Positions 8,973-18,600 of a DNA stretch of 64,000 bases are shown in pieces. Position numbers and translations under genes: made by a program. The stretch covers positions 198,017-262,016 of the forward strand of contig NZ_WTUZ01000014.1 of NCBI RefSeq assembly GCF_009882985.1. Direction: 5' to 3'. Position 1 is the first letter of the stretch. Each line of letters begins with the position of its first letter. This DNA is from Paenibacillus silvestris (GTDB taxonomy: Bacteria > Bacillota > Bacilli > Paenibacillales > NBRC-103111). The notes below the pieces were generated by a model. The model saw only the letters and a program-made list of their open reading frames with translations, was not told the origin of the DNA and made no database searches.

Positions 8973-9746
8973 TTATTTCAAACCGTTAAGTACGATGTTC
9001 TCAAGAGCTGTTTTGCCAGAAGCTTCAAGCGCGTCGCCTTTGTTCGTGATTGTTTTGATGTTAGCTGCTTCCAGATCATCAGCAAGCTTCTGAAGCTCTG
9101 CTAATTTAGCTGCAATTTTAGCAGTTAAGTTGTCTTTAATCTCTTGAGATGCTGCCGTTCTTTCTTGGCTCAACAAACTGTTCAGTTCCGTTTTTGTCGT
9201 TTCGATTTTCGTAGTCAACGTCGCTGCTGCTTGCGTTTGCGTAGCAGCAACATCGCTCTCTAGAGCTTTCAAGGATTTGCTACCTTGCTCGTTTACATCG
9301 TGGGTGATGTCTAATTTACCGACAAAACCAAGAGCATCGATAACGCCATTGTTAATGGTATTGGCATCATTTACAACTTTGTCGTACTCGCCAGGCATGC
9401 TAGCTACAATGCTTCCTTTTTTCGTGTCAATGGCATTGGAGTACGTTGTTACTTGACCGTTGATAGCACCTTGCGTTTGCGTTGTTTCGGTTGTACCCGC
9501 TGTTTTTACATCATTAACAGCACCTTTGTTGATCGCTTTGTAGTCTGCAACCAACTTATCGTTATTGGAAGCAACGAAACTCGCTACATCTCCAGCAACC
9601 AAAGCTTTCGTTACTTTCGTTGCACTGTTGTACCAGCTTTGAAGCTGACCGCCAGCATCTGTTGCTGCAAAAGCTGTCCCCATACCTGCTACTAATCCTG
9701 TCGCGATAACCCCAACTGCCAATTTACTTTTCAATGCTTTCATCAT
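8973..9746 (-). CDS. Exported helical Ala/Thr/Lys-rich protein
   Basis: Unrecognised, 257 residues. A clear signal peptide (1-27, ending AFA) is followed by GGQLQSWYNSATKV, the motif shared with its neighbours, and then by a long, almost entirely helical sequence rich in A, T, K, N and D. It has no cysteine and only one tryptophan. The coding sequence uses a narrow set of codons such as GCT, GTT and AAA, as highly expressed genes often do. The composition resembles surface or matrix fibre subunits, but I recognise no family. Second gene of the operon, flanked by paralogue-like genes and followed by a stable hairpin. Start at 9746 behind AGGGAG. Confidence 0.78.
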   Translation of the reverse strand: MMKALKSKLAVGVIATGLVAGMGTAFAATDAGGQLQSWYNSATKVTKALVAGDVASFVASNNDKLVADYKAINKGAVNDVKTAGTTETTQTQGAINGQVTTYSNAIDTKKGSIVASMPGEYDKVVNDANTINNGVIDALGFVGKLDITHDVNEQGSKSLKALESDVAATQTQAAATLTTKIETTKTELNSLLSQERTAASQEIKDNLTAKIAAKLAELQKLADDLEAANIKTITNKGDALEASGKTALENIVLNGLK

Positions 9747-9804
9747 TCATCAATCTCCCTTGTTTTATCTTTTTATTTGTTGAATCATAATTCACAATGA
9801 CGGA

Positions 9805-10266
9805 CTACTTCACGGGTGATAACGTTAATTCCTTAAGCACCTCGACGGCCAATTGATCCACTTCAAGGTCAAACTTCTTGTTCGTAGCAAGAACATACTT
9901 GTCGAACTGAGTCGGCCCTACTGTTTTCGCCAATTCTTCCGCTGTGCTTTCGATCTGACTGACGTAATCTCGGTTAATCGCCTCTACACGATTCTTCGCA
10001 TGTTGCGCCTCGACATCCTGAACCTGCATCAAGCTGTCAATTCTACTTGAGAGCACCTCATCCACCGAAGCTTTCATGGCCATCTTGCTTTCGTTCAAAC
10101 CTCGAATTGCTTTGCTATACACTTCATTCTTGCCCAGCTGGAAATTTGCTTTGTACCAGCTTTGCAATGGGACACTCGCATCCGAGTAGGCATATGCCGT
10201 ACCCATGATGAGGAAAGTCGAGAGGCTCAATGAACCGATCATCACTTTGCGTTTTAAACGGATCAT
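9805..10266 (-). CDS. Exported helical protein, first gene of signal-peptidase operon
   Basis: Unrecognised, 153 residues. Signal peptide about 1-26 (ending TAYAYS), followed at once by VPLQSWYKANFQLGK, again the QSWY motif, and then an amphipathic helical domain with many E, K and Q. The start at 10266 follows GAAGGAGG; a longer in-frame reading to 10347 has no ribosome site. As the first cistron it marks the beginning of a four-gene unit running left to the signal peptidase. Shared motif, size gradient and operon placement point to a common assembly or surface structure; that function is inference. Confidence 0.72.
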   Translation of the reverse strand: MIRLKRKVMIGSLSLSTFLIMGTAYAYSDASVPLQSWYKANFQLGKNEVYSKAIRGLNESKMAMKASVDEVLSSRIDSLMQVQDVEAQHAKNRVEAINRDYVSQIESTAEELAKTVGPTQFDKYVLATNKKFDLEVDQLAVEVLKELTLSPVK

Positions 10267-10495
10267 CTCGCTGCCCTGCCTCCTTCTTGTTCTGCACTTG
10301 CTTACAAACTTATTGTAGCTCAGCATACAGTTTGCGCCTTCCCACACAAGAGTAGTTTATTACTGCTACCTTAGAGGGGGATGTATGGTATACTTTCGTA
10401 CCAGATCAACTAGAAACGTCATTTACAAGAACACAGCACCACGATACAATTCATCTGTAAACGATATAACATACATCAGCTCTGGGGGTCTTATC

Positions 10496-10903
10496 TTGAA
10501 TTTATTAGAAGTGAACTATCTCGCTGTGCTTGTCGCTACAGTGGTCACTATGGTGCTCGGTTTTCTGTGGTATTCACCCGTTCTATTCGGTCGTGCATGG
10601 GCCAAGCTGCGTCATGTAAAAATGGAAGAGATGTCCGGAGGAGGTCCGCTCACCTACATCCTTACCGCCTTAACAGCTCTTGGCGGCTCCTTTATTCTTG
10701 CTCTTCTGTTGACAATGGGCGATGCGACCACTTGGGTAACAGGGCTTGCGGTAGGTGCGTTGATTGGCCTGAGCATCTCTCTGAAAATCGGCATGAACTA
10801 CCTGTTCGAAAATGCCAAGCTCCCGCTGTACTTCATTACTGTCGGCTATCACCTGGTTGCCTACCTCATTGGCGGCATCATCATAGGCGCTTGGCAGGGC
10901 TAG
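10496..10903 (+). CDS. DUF1761 family small membrane protein
   Basis: 135 residues with about four membrane segments. The N-terminus LLEVNYLAVLVATVV and the motif GFLWYSPVLFGRAW are typical of the DUF1761 family, whose function is unknown. In this family the protein begins near NLLEVN, so I place the start at the TTG at 10496, behind GGGGG; the longer reading from 10385 adds a tail unlike the family. Divergent from the exported-protein operon and followed by a terminator, so it is a single-gene unit. Confidence 0.8.
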   Translation: MNLLEVNYLAVLVATVVTMVLGFLWYSPVLFGRAWAKLRHVKMEEMSGGGPLTYILTALTALGGSFILALLLTMGDATTWVTGLAVGALIGLSISLKIGMNYLFENAKLPLYFITVGYHLVAYLIGGIIIGAWQG

Positions 10904-10914
10904 GAAACCATCAC

Positions 10915-10968
10915 AAAGAGCCATCCCAAAAAGATCTTGCTTGCAAGATTTTGGGATCGCTCTTTTTT
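10915..10968 (+). terminator. Intrinsic terminator
   Basis: Long imperfect stem built on AAGAGC / GCTCTT and ATCCCAAAA / TTTGGGAT with a T-run, directly after the DUF1761 gene. Confidence 0.85.
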
Positions 10969-11014
10969 GCTTTCTTCGGTGATTCAATCACACCTAACCT
11001 GTGTAATAAGGTAA

Positions 11015-11098
11015 GTCCCCAAGCCAGATCGCGAACTCCTGCATATACTGGAGCAGGACCCTTTGGGGACACAACCTCCAGCTGACGGGGCAGCTGGA
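11015..11098 (+). promoter_or_regulatory. Structured leader of unknown class ahead of a small gene
   Basis: Three nested or consecutive perfect stems: GTCCCCAA (11015-11022) with TTGGGGAC (11063-11070), enclosing TCCTGC (11037-11042) with GCAGGA (11053-11058), then TCCAGCTG (11077-11084) with CAGCTGGA (11091-11098). It ends 28 bp before the start at 11127. No T-run follows, so if it regulates, translation is the likelier step. It matches no riboswitch class I can recall. Confidence 0.45.
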
Positions 11099-11126
11099 CT
11101 ATAACCTATGTACGGTGGTATCTATA

Positions 11127-11405
11127 ATGAAAAAACAATTTATAGCTGCAAAATATGACCTGCTCCACGTTCTTGGGCTAGCTTCCGAGGAAGACATCTA
11201 CAACGCCCAATATAATGGGCTGTCACTAGCCGATATCGCTGAGGCGAATAAGGTCGATGTTCAAAAAGTAATTGATCTTCAGCTCGCAGAGCTCATTGAA
11301 CAGCTTGATGCGCGCCTGTCCAGCGGCAGTATCACGCCTGAGCAGTACTATGCTCAGCAAGCCGAGCTGCCCGAAATTATTATGAAAAGCGTCTACGCAT
11401 TATAA
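11127..11405 (+). CDS. Hypothetical small acidic protein
   Basis: 92 residues, no signal peptide or membrane segment. The protein is helical and acidic, with a region (DIYNAQYNGLSLADIAEANK) that reads like a small helix-turn-helix or a repeat of the type seen in secreted oligomerisation modules, and a second segment SSGSITPEQYYAQQ. I do not recognise the family. The ATG at 11127 has GGTGG at 8 bp; the upstream GTG at 11115 is less well placed. A structured leader precedes it and a terminator follows, so it is its own transcript. Confidence 0.6.
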   Translation: MKKQFIAAKYDLLHVLGLASEEDIYNAQYNGLSLADIAEANKVDVQKVIDLQLAELIEQLDARLSSGSITPEQYYAQQAELPEIIMKSVYAL

Positions 11406-11474
11406 GGTGGGTAAATACCCACGATCCGCGCTAGCTGTTTGGCAAGTAATTCCAAGCAGGTGCTAGTGAGAGGG

Positions 11475-11520
11475 GCTGTCTCGAAAGTAGAGTCTTCTAC
11501 TTTTGAGATAGTCTTTTTTT
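11475..11520 (+). terminator. Intrinsic terminator
   Basis: A stem of about 17 bp (GCTGTCTCGAAAGTAGA with its partner, some mismatches) ending in eight T. The following stretch to 11750, ahead of the AraC-type gene, holds nothing else I can identify. Confidence 0.9.
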
Positions 11521-11750
11521 GTATTCACCGGGTAACAAGCAGCCTAGTTAAAGTCCCACACCACGACCAACAGCAGCTCATCCGCCAGTCTCCCAAGTAG
11601 CCACTTTTCTGTAAAGGACTCAGGAGCCGTTATTCTGCCAAATTCCGACTGGAACCCTCATCGTTTTGCATATTTTCTCCACTTGTTGCAAACCACTTTC
11701 TGTGTCACTATCAAAGAAAAGCATGTCTAGGATTGGAAAGGATTCCGATT

Positions 11751-12548
11751 ATGAATTTTCAACAGCTCATCCCCCTCGTCCCGCTTATCGAGCAGATCGA
11801 GACACATAGCTCCTCCCTTACACTTGGATGTCCAGCTGACAGGTACCAGCTTATTATTGTACGGCGCGGCCATATAACGCTGCATCAGAATAACCAGGAA
11901 CCACTGGTTTGTTCGCAAGCCTATGCTTGCCATCCCGAGCATGGCCCCTACGCCATACAGGTTCCCAAAACCAAAACAGCCGAATACATCGTAATCACCT
12001 ACCGGATGATACCTGAAGGTTACCCCTGGTCCCTTCATGGCCCTCTCACTACTTTAAGTGAAATCAAAATTCACTATATGTTGGACGAGCTGCTTCGAAC
12101 TACGGAGGAGATCCACCCGCTGTCGGATGAGGAAATAGCTGCTCAAACAATTCGAAAGCGCATGATGCTTGAGCGCATTCTTTTCATTTATCTCTATGAA
12201 TCCCATTTAACGCAGGACAAAAAGTCATCTAGCGAATCCATTGAGGAGATTCTTTCCTATATGAACGAACACTACATGCTGGAGCTTTCGCTTCCGATGC
12301 TGGCTAGACGTGCGGGTATGAGCGTTGGCTATTTTACGGTTCTATTCAAAAAACAAACCGGCATGACGATGATGAATTACTTGTACACCCTGCGCATTGA
12401 GAAAGCGAAACAGATGTTTCTTCACACCGATTTACTCGCCAAAGAAGTAGCAGGACGTGTCGGATTCATCGACTATTTCCATTTCAGCAAAGTGTTCAAA
12501 AAGAAGACCGGCACCTCCCCGTCGGAATTTGTCGCGAACCAAAATTAA
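11751..12548 (+). CDS. AraC-family transcriptional regulator
   Basis: 265 residues: an N-terminal cupin-like ligand domain (about 1-150) and a C-terminal pair of helix-turn-helix motifs (about 160-262), with MLARRAGMSVGYFTVLFKKQTGM and a second GFIDYFHFSKVFKKKTGTSPSEF region that is the AraC signature. It sits immediately upstream of a Fur-boxed siderophore importer, in the position of Btr-type activators of siderophore uptake in Bacillus, although it lacks the fused binding-protein domain of Btr. Start at 11751 rather than the TTG at 11733, judging by AAAGG spacing. Probably activates the downstream operon when the ferric siderophore is present. Confidence 0.9.
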   Translation: MNFQQLIPLVPLIEQIETHSSSLTLGCPADRYQLIIVRRGHITLHQNNQEPLVCSQAYACHPEHGPYAIQVPKTKTAEYIVITYRMIPEGYPWSLHGPLTTLSEIKIHYMLDELLRTTEEIHPLSDEEIAAQTIRKRMMLERILFIYLYESHLTQDKKSSSESIEEILSYMNEHYMLELSLPMLARRAGMSVGYFTVLFKKQTGMTMMNYLYTLRIEKAKQMFLHTDLLAKEVAGRVGFIDYFHFSKVFKKKTGTSPSEFVANQN

Positions 12549-12551
12549 TCT

Positions 12552-12574
12552 AATAATCAGACATGCTGATTATT
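12552..12574. promoter_or_regulatory. Inverted repeat ahead of siderophore operon, possible AraC-type site
   Basis: AATAATCAG and CTGATTATT form a perfect 9-bp inverted repeat with a 5-bp spacer, just after the regulator stop. The heptamer AGACATG occurs within it and again 22 bp downstream, a direct-repeat spacing suited to AraC-family activators. It lacks a T-run and so is a poor terminator. Confidence 0.45.
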
Positions 12575-12621
12575 CAAATTAGACATGTCCTTACGCGGAA
12601 ATTGAGCGTATTATTTCAAAT

Positions 12622-12640
12622 GAGAATAATAATCATTGTC
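12622..12640. promoter_or_regulatory. Fur box
   Basis: The 19-mer from 12622 matches the consensus GATAATGATAATCATTATC at 16 positions by my alignment. It ends 16 bp before the start of the siderophore-binding lipoprotein gene, so Fur with iron would block this promoter. Confidence 0.85.
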
Positions 12641-12656
12641 ATGGGGGAGTCAACAA

Positions 12657-13634
12657 ATGAAACACTATTTTACCCGTTTTAGCCTGATCGCACTGATCAC
12701 CGTGTTTGCACTAAGCCTAGCAGCTTGTGGCAAATCGACGAATACCCAGCCCGCAGCTACAGCATCCACAGCACCAGCTGCAAGCCAGCAACCAGCCGCG
12801 CAAGCAAACGGTAAAATTACTGTGCAGGATGCTACAGGAACACTAGAACTACCTAAGAAACCAGAACGCATCGTTGCTATGGAATTCGGATTCACTGACA
12901 TCCTTGTCACACTTGGCGTACAGCCAGTTGGGGTTGCGGATGATGACAGCCCGGATCTTTTGATGGACTCTGTCAAAGCCCAACTCAAAACCTACAAGTC
13001 CGTAGGTTCCCGTTACGAGCCAAACATCGAACTCATTGCCTCACTGAAACCAGATTTGATCATCGCTGACATCAACAAGCATAAGAATGCTATTGCCCAA
13101 CTAAAAGGCATTGCGCCTGTTCTCGTATTGGATGATTTCCAAGCCGACTACAATCAAATGCTGAAAAACGTAGGCATCATCGCCAAAGCTGTCGGTAAAG
13201 AAGAGGAAGGCAAGAAACGTCTGGCAGAACACCAAGCTAAAGTTGATGCGGTGAAAAAGAAACTAACCGCTACAAATCTTCGTGTACTTCCAGCTGTTGT
13301 GAATCCCAAAGGATTCTTCGCACACTCCGATCACGCTTACAGCGGTTCTTTCCTAGCCATGCTTGGTTATACAGATCCAGTAAAAAATGCTGCTGCTTAC
13401 CCGCAAATTACACTTGAGCAGCTGGTGGAAGCCAATCCGCAAGTTCTGTTCCTGATGCCAACTGAGAAAGAAACGATTGTTAAACAATGGGAAACAAATC
13501 CGCTTTGGCAGAAGATTGACGCTGTAGCGAATAAGAAAGTATATACGGTAGAGCGTCGTGACTGGTCTCTATCGCGCGGATTCCTTGGATCCGAGAAAAT
13601 TCTTGATGATGTAATGAAGAATCTGGGGCAATAG
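12657..13634 (+). CDS. Ferric siderophore-binding lipoprotein of an ABC importer (FhuD/FecB family)
   Basis: 325 residues. Signal peptide with lipobox LAAC near residue 22, then a low-complexity A/Q/P/S-rich linker and a periplasmic-binding-protein fold typical of siderophore receptors (GTLELPKKPERIVAMEFGF start; SLKPDLIIAD; NPQVLFLMPTEKE; the C-terminal lobe with SRGFLGSEKIL). It would capture a ferric siderophore outside the membrane for the two permeases encoded downstream (4-bp gap). Start set at 12657 behind GGGGGAG, 17 bp after a Fur box. The siderophore type cannot be told from sequence. Confidence 0.92.
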   Translation: MKHYFTRFSLIALITVFALSLAACGKSTNTQPAATASTAPAASQQPAAQANGKITVQDATGTLELPKKPERIVAMEFGFTDILVTLGVQPVGVADDDSPDLLMDSVKAQLKTYKSVGSRYEPNIELIASLKPDLIIADINKHKNAIAQLKGIAPVLVLDDFQADYNQMLKNVGIIAKAVGKEEEGKKRLAEHQAKVDAVKKKLTATNLRVLPAVVNPKGFFAHSDHAYSGSFLAMLGYTDPVKNAAAYPQITLEQLVEANPQVLFLMPTEKETIVKQWETNPLWQKIDAVANKKVYTVERRDWSLSRGFLGSEKILDDVMKNLGQ

Positions 13635-13638
13635 TCCA

Positions 13639-14652
13639 ATGAAGCCTATAACTGAGAAGCAGAGCCAGAAATGGCCTCTGCTCTTCCTATTTTCTGCCGC
13701 TGTTCTCGTGATGTTGATCGGCGTGATTTGCAATTTGAAATGGGGCCAAGCTTATATCTCTTGGCGTACTTTGTTCGAAGCTGTGACTTATCAGGGCAGC
13801 GATAAGGCCCATCTGTATATCCAAACGCTTCGTCTACCGCGCGCCATCATGGCGTGTATCGTTGGGATGCAGCTCGCTTTGGCCGGCATGTTGACCCAGA
13901 TCACAACCAAAAACCCTCTGGCCTCCCCGCATATATTCGGGATTAATGCCGGTGCGGCGCTAGCCGTTGTGATCGGGCTTGTCGCTTTGCCACATTTCGG
14001 CAACTTCGGACTTATCGGCTTTGCCTTTGTTGGAGCTGCTCTAAGCGCTCTGCTGATCTGGTCGTTAGCAGGCGGAGGACGCCAGCAGTATGTGCGTCTA
14101 GCATTAGCCGGAATCACTATCCACTTCCTCATGTCCTCATTGACGGAAGGTTTCATTATTATGAATCAGCATGCCACGGACAGCATGATTTTCTGGCTGG
14201 TCGGCTCCCTGAATCTGGCGGGTTGGTCGGATGTGCAGATCATCTTGCCTTTCTTCATAGGCGGGATGGTGCTGTTCACCCTCATGCTGCCAGCGTTCAA
14301 GCTGCTGCTGCTTGATGACGACATTGCGGCAGGCCTAGGCCAGCGCGTAAATATCGTGCGTGGCGTCAGCATGGTACTTGTTCTCATTCTCGCCGGCTCT
14401 GCCGTAGCCCTATGCGGCCCGATCGGCTTCATTTGTCTGCTTGTTCCGCACATTGCTCGCGCTATGATTGGGCCAAACTTGCCTATTCTAGGGCCAATGA
14501 CCGCCCTGCTCGGTGGAATCCTGCTCGTCTATGCCGACTTTCTCAGCCGGTTCATCGCTTTCCCCTTCGAATCACCGGTGGGCATCGTAACCGCAGTGAT
14601 TGGAGCACCATATTTCATTTACTTGGCCCGCAAGCAAGGAGGTGCGAAGTGA
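13639..14652 (+). CDS. Siderophore ABC transporter permease, FecCD family (first)
   Basis: 337 residues, about nine to ten membrane segments. Family motifs are LRLPRAIMACIVGMQLALAG near residue 60, NPLASPHIFGINAGA, and the coupling-helix region GLGQRVNIVRG with CGPIGFICLLVPHIAR. It would form a heterodimeric channel with the permease encoded next, whose start overlaps this stop by 4 bp. Together with the upstream lipoprotein this is a siderophore importer, but no ATPase gene follows; a shared FhuC/YusV-like ATPase elsewhere in the genome is the likely partner. Confidence 0.93.
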   Translation: MKPITEKQSQKWPLLFLFSAAVLVMLIGVICNLKWGQAYISWRTLFEAVTYQGSDKAHLYIQTLRLPRAIMACIVGMQLALAGMLTQITTKNPLASPHIFGINAGAALAVVIGLVALPHFGNFGLIGFAFVGAALSALLIWSLAGGGRQQYVRLALAGITIHFLMSSLTEGFIIMNQHATDSMIFWLVGSLNLAGWSDVQIILPFFIGGMVLFTLMLPAFKLLLLDDDIAAGLGQRVNIVRGVSMVLVLILAGSAVALCGPIGFICLLVPHIARAMIGPNLPILGPMTALLGGILLVYADFLSRFIAFPFESPVGIVTAVIGAPYFIYLARKQGGAK

Positions 14653-15644
14653 GAAAATTCACGCACACTTCTGCCCTCTCTCTGATAGTCGCTCTGGTTA
14701 TCATGGTTGTATTAACAGCCCTTTATGTTCATGTAGGCGCTGTGCGTATTCCGTTTGGCGAGGTATGGTCCGGGTTAACGGATGCACAAAGCCAGTCATA
14801 CTTCATCGTGCATCAAGTCCGCTTGCCCCGCGTCCTCGTCGCGATACTAGCGGGATTCGGATTAGCCGTCGGCGGCGTCATTCTGCAAGGTCTAGTGCGA
14901 AATCCGCTGGCCAGCCCAGACGTCGTGGGGATTACGAAAGGGGCCGGCTTCATGGCAGCTGCGGTGATCTTTCTGTTCCCCAAATCGCCAAGCTACGTCT
15001 TGCCGATTGCCGCTTTCACCGGCGCCTTCCTGGCCTTCCTGCTCCTGCTGCTCCTCAGCCGCCGGTTAACACTTAGCCCCTCCACGTTAGCCTTGGTGGG
15101 CGTAGCGATTGGTACTGTGTTCCAAGCCGGCATACAGTACTTGATTGTCAGGCATCCCAGCGATATCAACATGGCGCTGCTCTGGCTCTCCGGCAGCTTA
15201 TGGAGCCGCAGCTGGCACGATGTCTACACACTGCTGCCGTGGATCGCAGTGCTCCTGCCCATCGTGTGGGCGAATTCTGCCAAGCTGAATGTGTTTCTGC
15301 TTGGCGACGACATCACCGCCTCGCTGGGCCTTAACATCGCGAAGCAGCGCTTCCTGCTGCTGCTGCTTGCCGTTGCACTGGCCGGCATCTCGGTGTCGGC
15401 CGTGGGCGCGATCGGCTTCATCGGCCTGATCGCCCCGCACATCGCGCGCAGGCTCGTCGGCAGCCGGCACCAGTGGCTGATCCCGCTGGCGGCTGTCATC
15501 GGCGCAGATCTGATGCTGCTCGGCGACCTGCTTGGCCGCATCATTATCCTCCCGCGCGAGGTGCCTGTAGGGATCATGACGGCTGTCATCGGCGCGCCGT
15601 ATTTTATTTACCTGCTGCGCAAGGAACGTCTGCGCAACAAATAA
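14649..15644 (+). CDS. Siderophore ABC transporter permease, FecCD family (second)
   Basis: 331 residues, same family as its upstream neighbour, with VRLPRVLVAILAGFGLAVGG, NPLASPDVVGITKGAG and GAIGFIGLIAPHIARRL. Family alignment and the GTGA overlap place the start at the GTG at 14649; the open frame runs further upstream only because it lies inside the first permease gene. The final third is very GC-rich compared with its surroundings. The operon ends at a strong terminator and no ATPase is present. Confidence 0.92.
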   Translation: MRKFTHTSALSLIVALVIMVVLTALYVHVGAVRIPFGEVWSGLTDAQSQSYFIVHQVRLPRVLVAILAGFGLAVGGVILQGLVRNPLASPDVVGITKGAGFMAAAVIFLFPKSPSYVLPIAAFTGAFLAFLLLLLLSRRLTLSPSTLALVGVAIGTVFQAGIQYLIVRHPSDINMALLWLSGSLWSRSWHDVYTLLPWIAVLLPIVWANSAKLNVFLLGDDITASLGLNIAKQRFLLLLLAVALAGISVSAVGAIGFIGLIAPHIARRLVGSRHQWLIPLAAVIGADLMLLGDLLGRIIILPREVPVGIMTAVIGAPYFIYLLRKERLRNK

Positions 15645-15692
15645 AGGGGCTCTCCCAGAAGGTCAGAGATGACCTTTCTGGGAAGCCCCTTT
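15643..15692. terminator. Bidirectional intrinsic terminator
   Basis: AAAGGGGCT with CCCAGAAGGTCA, and the mirrored TGACCTTTCTGGG with AGCCCCTTT, form a long stem between the siderophore operon (+) and the convergent large gene (-). Confidence 0.9.
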
Positions 15693-15695
15693 GCT

Positions 15696-18600
15696 TTAAT
15701 TCATGCCCCGCAGCCGTTCGGCAATCACTCGCATCATGCTGCGCAAAACGTCGATGTTCTGAAAGCAGAAGGTCATCACTTGATCCCGATGGAGCTGCAG
15801 CAGTAAGGTTGGTTCCTTCGCCGTGCAGTCCGCCGAACGAGGTCCGCTGTCGATAATGGCCATCTCGCCGAAGAAATCGCCTTCCCGAAGAACGGCGTAC
15901 TCATCGCTGCCTCGATGCACACGAATGCTGCCTTCGATAATGCCATACATGGTATCTCCGAAGTCGCCCGTATGACAAATCGCTTCTCCCGCTTCATAGG
16001 CCACCTCGTCTACCATTTGGGCTAACCAGATGAAGTCATCCTGCGCCAAATGCTGGAACAGTTCAATCTTCTGCAGCACCAAGATTCGCCGCAACAGAGC
16101 CTCATCCCGTGTCAACTCTTGAGCCGGCTTGGCCCCAACGGAATGTGCTTGCGCTGCCGCAGCAACCTCGTCCCGCATAAGCTTAACATCCGAGGATGAA
16201 TCCGCCGCGGACACCCGCGCTAGTTCAGTCCTCAGTCTGCGAGAAAGCAGCTTCATCATTTCTACCGCAATGCTCGTCTGATCGAAAATCATATCATAGA
16301 AGGCAGTTGAATCCAGCCGCCACAGATGAACATCCTCTTCAGCGCGAATCGTCGCGGTACGCGGACCCTGGCTGAGTACCGCCATTTCGCCGAAACAATC
16401 GCCCTGCTTCAGATCACCTAGCCGCTGCTCGCCTCGATAAACGCCTGCCTTCCCCCGCTGCATGATCATCAGAGAATCACCTGAATCCCCTTCCTGGATC
16501 ATAACGCTTCCTTGCGCAAAACTCAGCTTGTCTAAACGCTGGGCTATGTGCGAGAGATCTCGGCTTGTCATTCCTTTGAAAAGAGTCACATGCCGCAACA
16601 GCTGAACGCGGTCCATGAAATCATCCTCTTGTGCAGCAGAGTTATCCACAGAGGTTCTTGCGAGAAACTTTATGTTTTGCGTCAGCCAGGCATCCTGCCC
16701 GCTCGCAAGCCAGTCAAGATGTTCTTGGAAGGTGCCACTCCCCCCACTGCTACGCACCAGTCCGCGCGATGCCGCCATGAACTTAGCCATCTCCGTGCGC
16801 AACGCGCCCTGCAGGGTTTGATCCATAACCTCTTCCGCATTCGCCTGCTGGCGCGAGTCTCCTTCTGACCAATCGATGAATACAGCCTTCATCGTTTGCT
16901 CCTCATAGATGAAGGACAATAACTGGAAGACGCGCTTGCTAATCGCCTCTCGAATTTCCTTTATCATTTCTTCGATGCTGCCATAACCATCTTCGCCGAT
17001 GACATGAGCACCGTGTTCAGCGAACTGTCCGTACAACTGCAATTCGAGAAAAATATAGGATTCTACTCTCTTGTTATCCACTTGAGGCAATCTACGATGC
17101 ATACGCAGGAGCGATTCCAGCATGCGATCCCGCATCTCATACCCAGCTTCCTCATAGGAATTAAACAAGAGATCGAAGGCGGACTGTGTCCCGATTTGTT
17201 CAAGTACGGCAGGCATATATAGCCCCACATCCTGCCGCTCCAAATACGGCGCCAACTGCGGCAGCACATCCTCCTCATCATAGGCCGCTAGGGCCTGAGT
17301 GGCGTACCGCCGGGTTTGGCTATCTTTTAACATGGTAATGATCGGTACAATTAATGGCGGTACATGAAGCATCGCGGCCGATTCCAACGCGCGGATTCTG
17401 ACCTGAGAACTACGATCTTGCAAAAGCGAAATAAGCGGCTTATAGAAGTTTTTCACGCGAATTTGCCCGAATAAAGCAGCCATAGCAATACGTTCTTCCT
17501 CTTTCCCGCTTTCCATCATGGCTTTCAGCTTGCCTACCGCTCGGAACATGCCCTCGATGCTGTAATATTTCACTAGACCGGCAATAGCTGCAGCCTGTAC
17601 TTCCACTTCGGGGACTTCCAGCTGCGCCGTAACTTCATCCAGATAAGCTTCATTGGCATAAGCAGCAAGTGCTAGCAAAGCTTTCGCTTTTACCTGATCC
17701 GGAGACTCCGCCGTTAACGCCAGCTCATGCAAGGTGGGCTGCAGGCCTTCGGGCATCATTTGCTCCACATAAGATAGGACTTCTATCTGCATCTCAGGCA
17801 TCGGGTGATGGAGCAAGCCAGCCAGATGAGGCGTTAAGTCGAAGCCCTCCATTTTACGCAAAAGACCAAAAGCATATAAAGCTTGCTGCTTGTCCGGGCT
17901 GGACAGCGCATCGATTAGCATCTTCCGGCTCACCGCATCCATCAGATTCAGCTCGACCTTTTGCAGATCGTCTCCTCCTGTTTTCAGATTAGCGAGAAGG
18001 GTGTGCAGATACGCTTTTTTCACCTTAATCCCAGCTAGAATGCCTACAACAAGAAGCGCCAGTACAATGTAACTGAGCTGTTCAGGAGCTAGTAGACGCG
18101 AAACGATCAGTAAGCAGATGGCTGCTAACCCTTTGGCCCCATTGCGGACGATCCCGTCCAGGAAGCTTTTGGCCTTGCCTCGCCATTCCGGTGGAACAGG
18201 GAACATCACCAATTGGCTAACCGAAGAATAGAGCGTGTCCCCGACAACCTTATCGCTTCCCTTCACGACGACGGCCATTGCGAGAACCGGAAGCGCTAGA
18301 ATCCCCAAGCTGCCTGCTAATAGCGTAATAGGAAAAATGAGCAGTGCCGTCATAACACCAAAACGCGTCAAAATGCGTCCTGAAACAAATAACTGAAAAC
18401 CTAGTGCAATCAAACCAGAGAACCCATAGAAGCTCCCCATGAATCCCGCAAGAGCCTCATTCTGCAACGTGCCTCTTAAAATAACTTTGAATTGATAGTC
18501 GATTAAAGTCAGGGATAAGACCAGTGCTGCCGATAGGATCGCGACATATTTCAGATGCGGCACACTGGCAAAAAGCCCCGACTTCCGCTGCACGTTTTGC

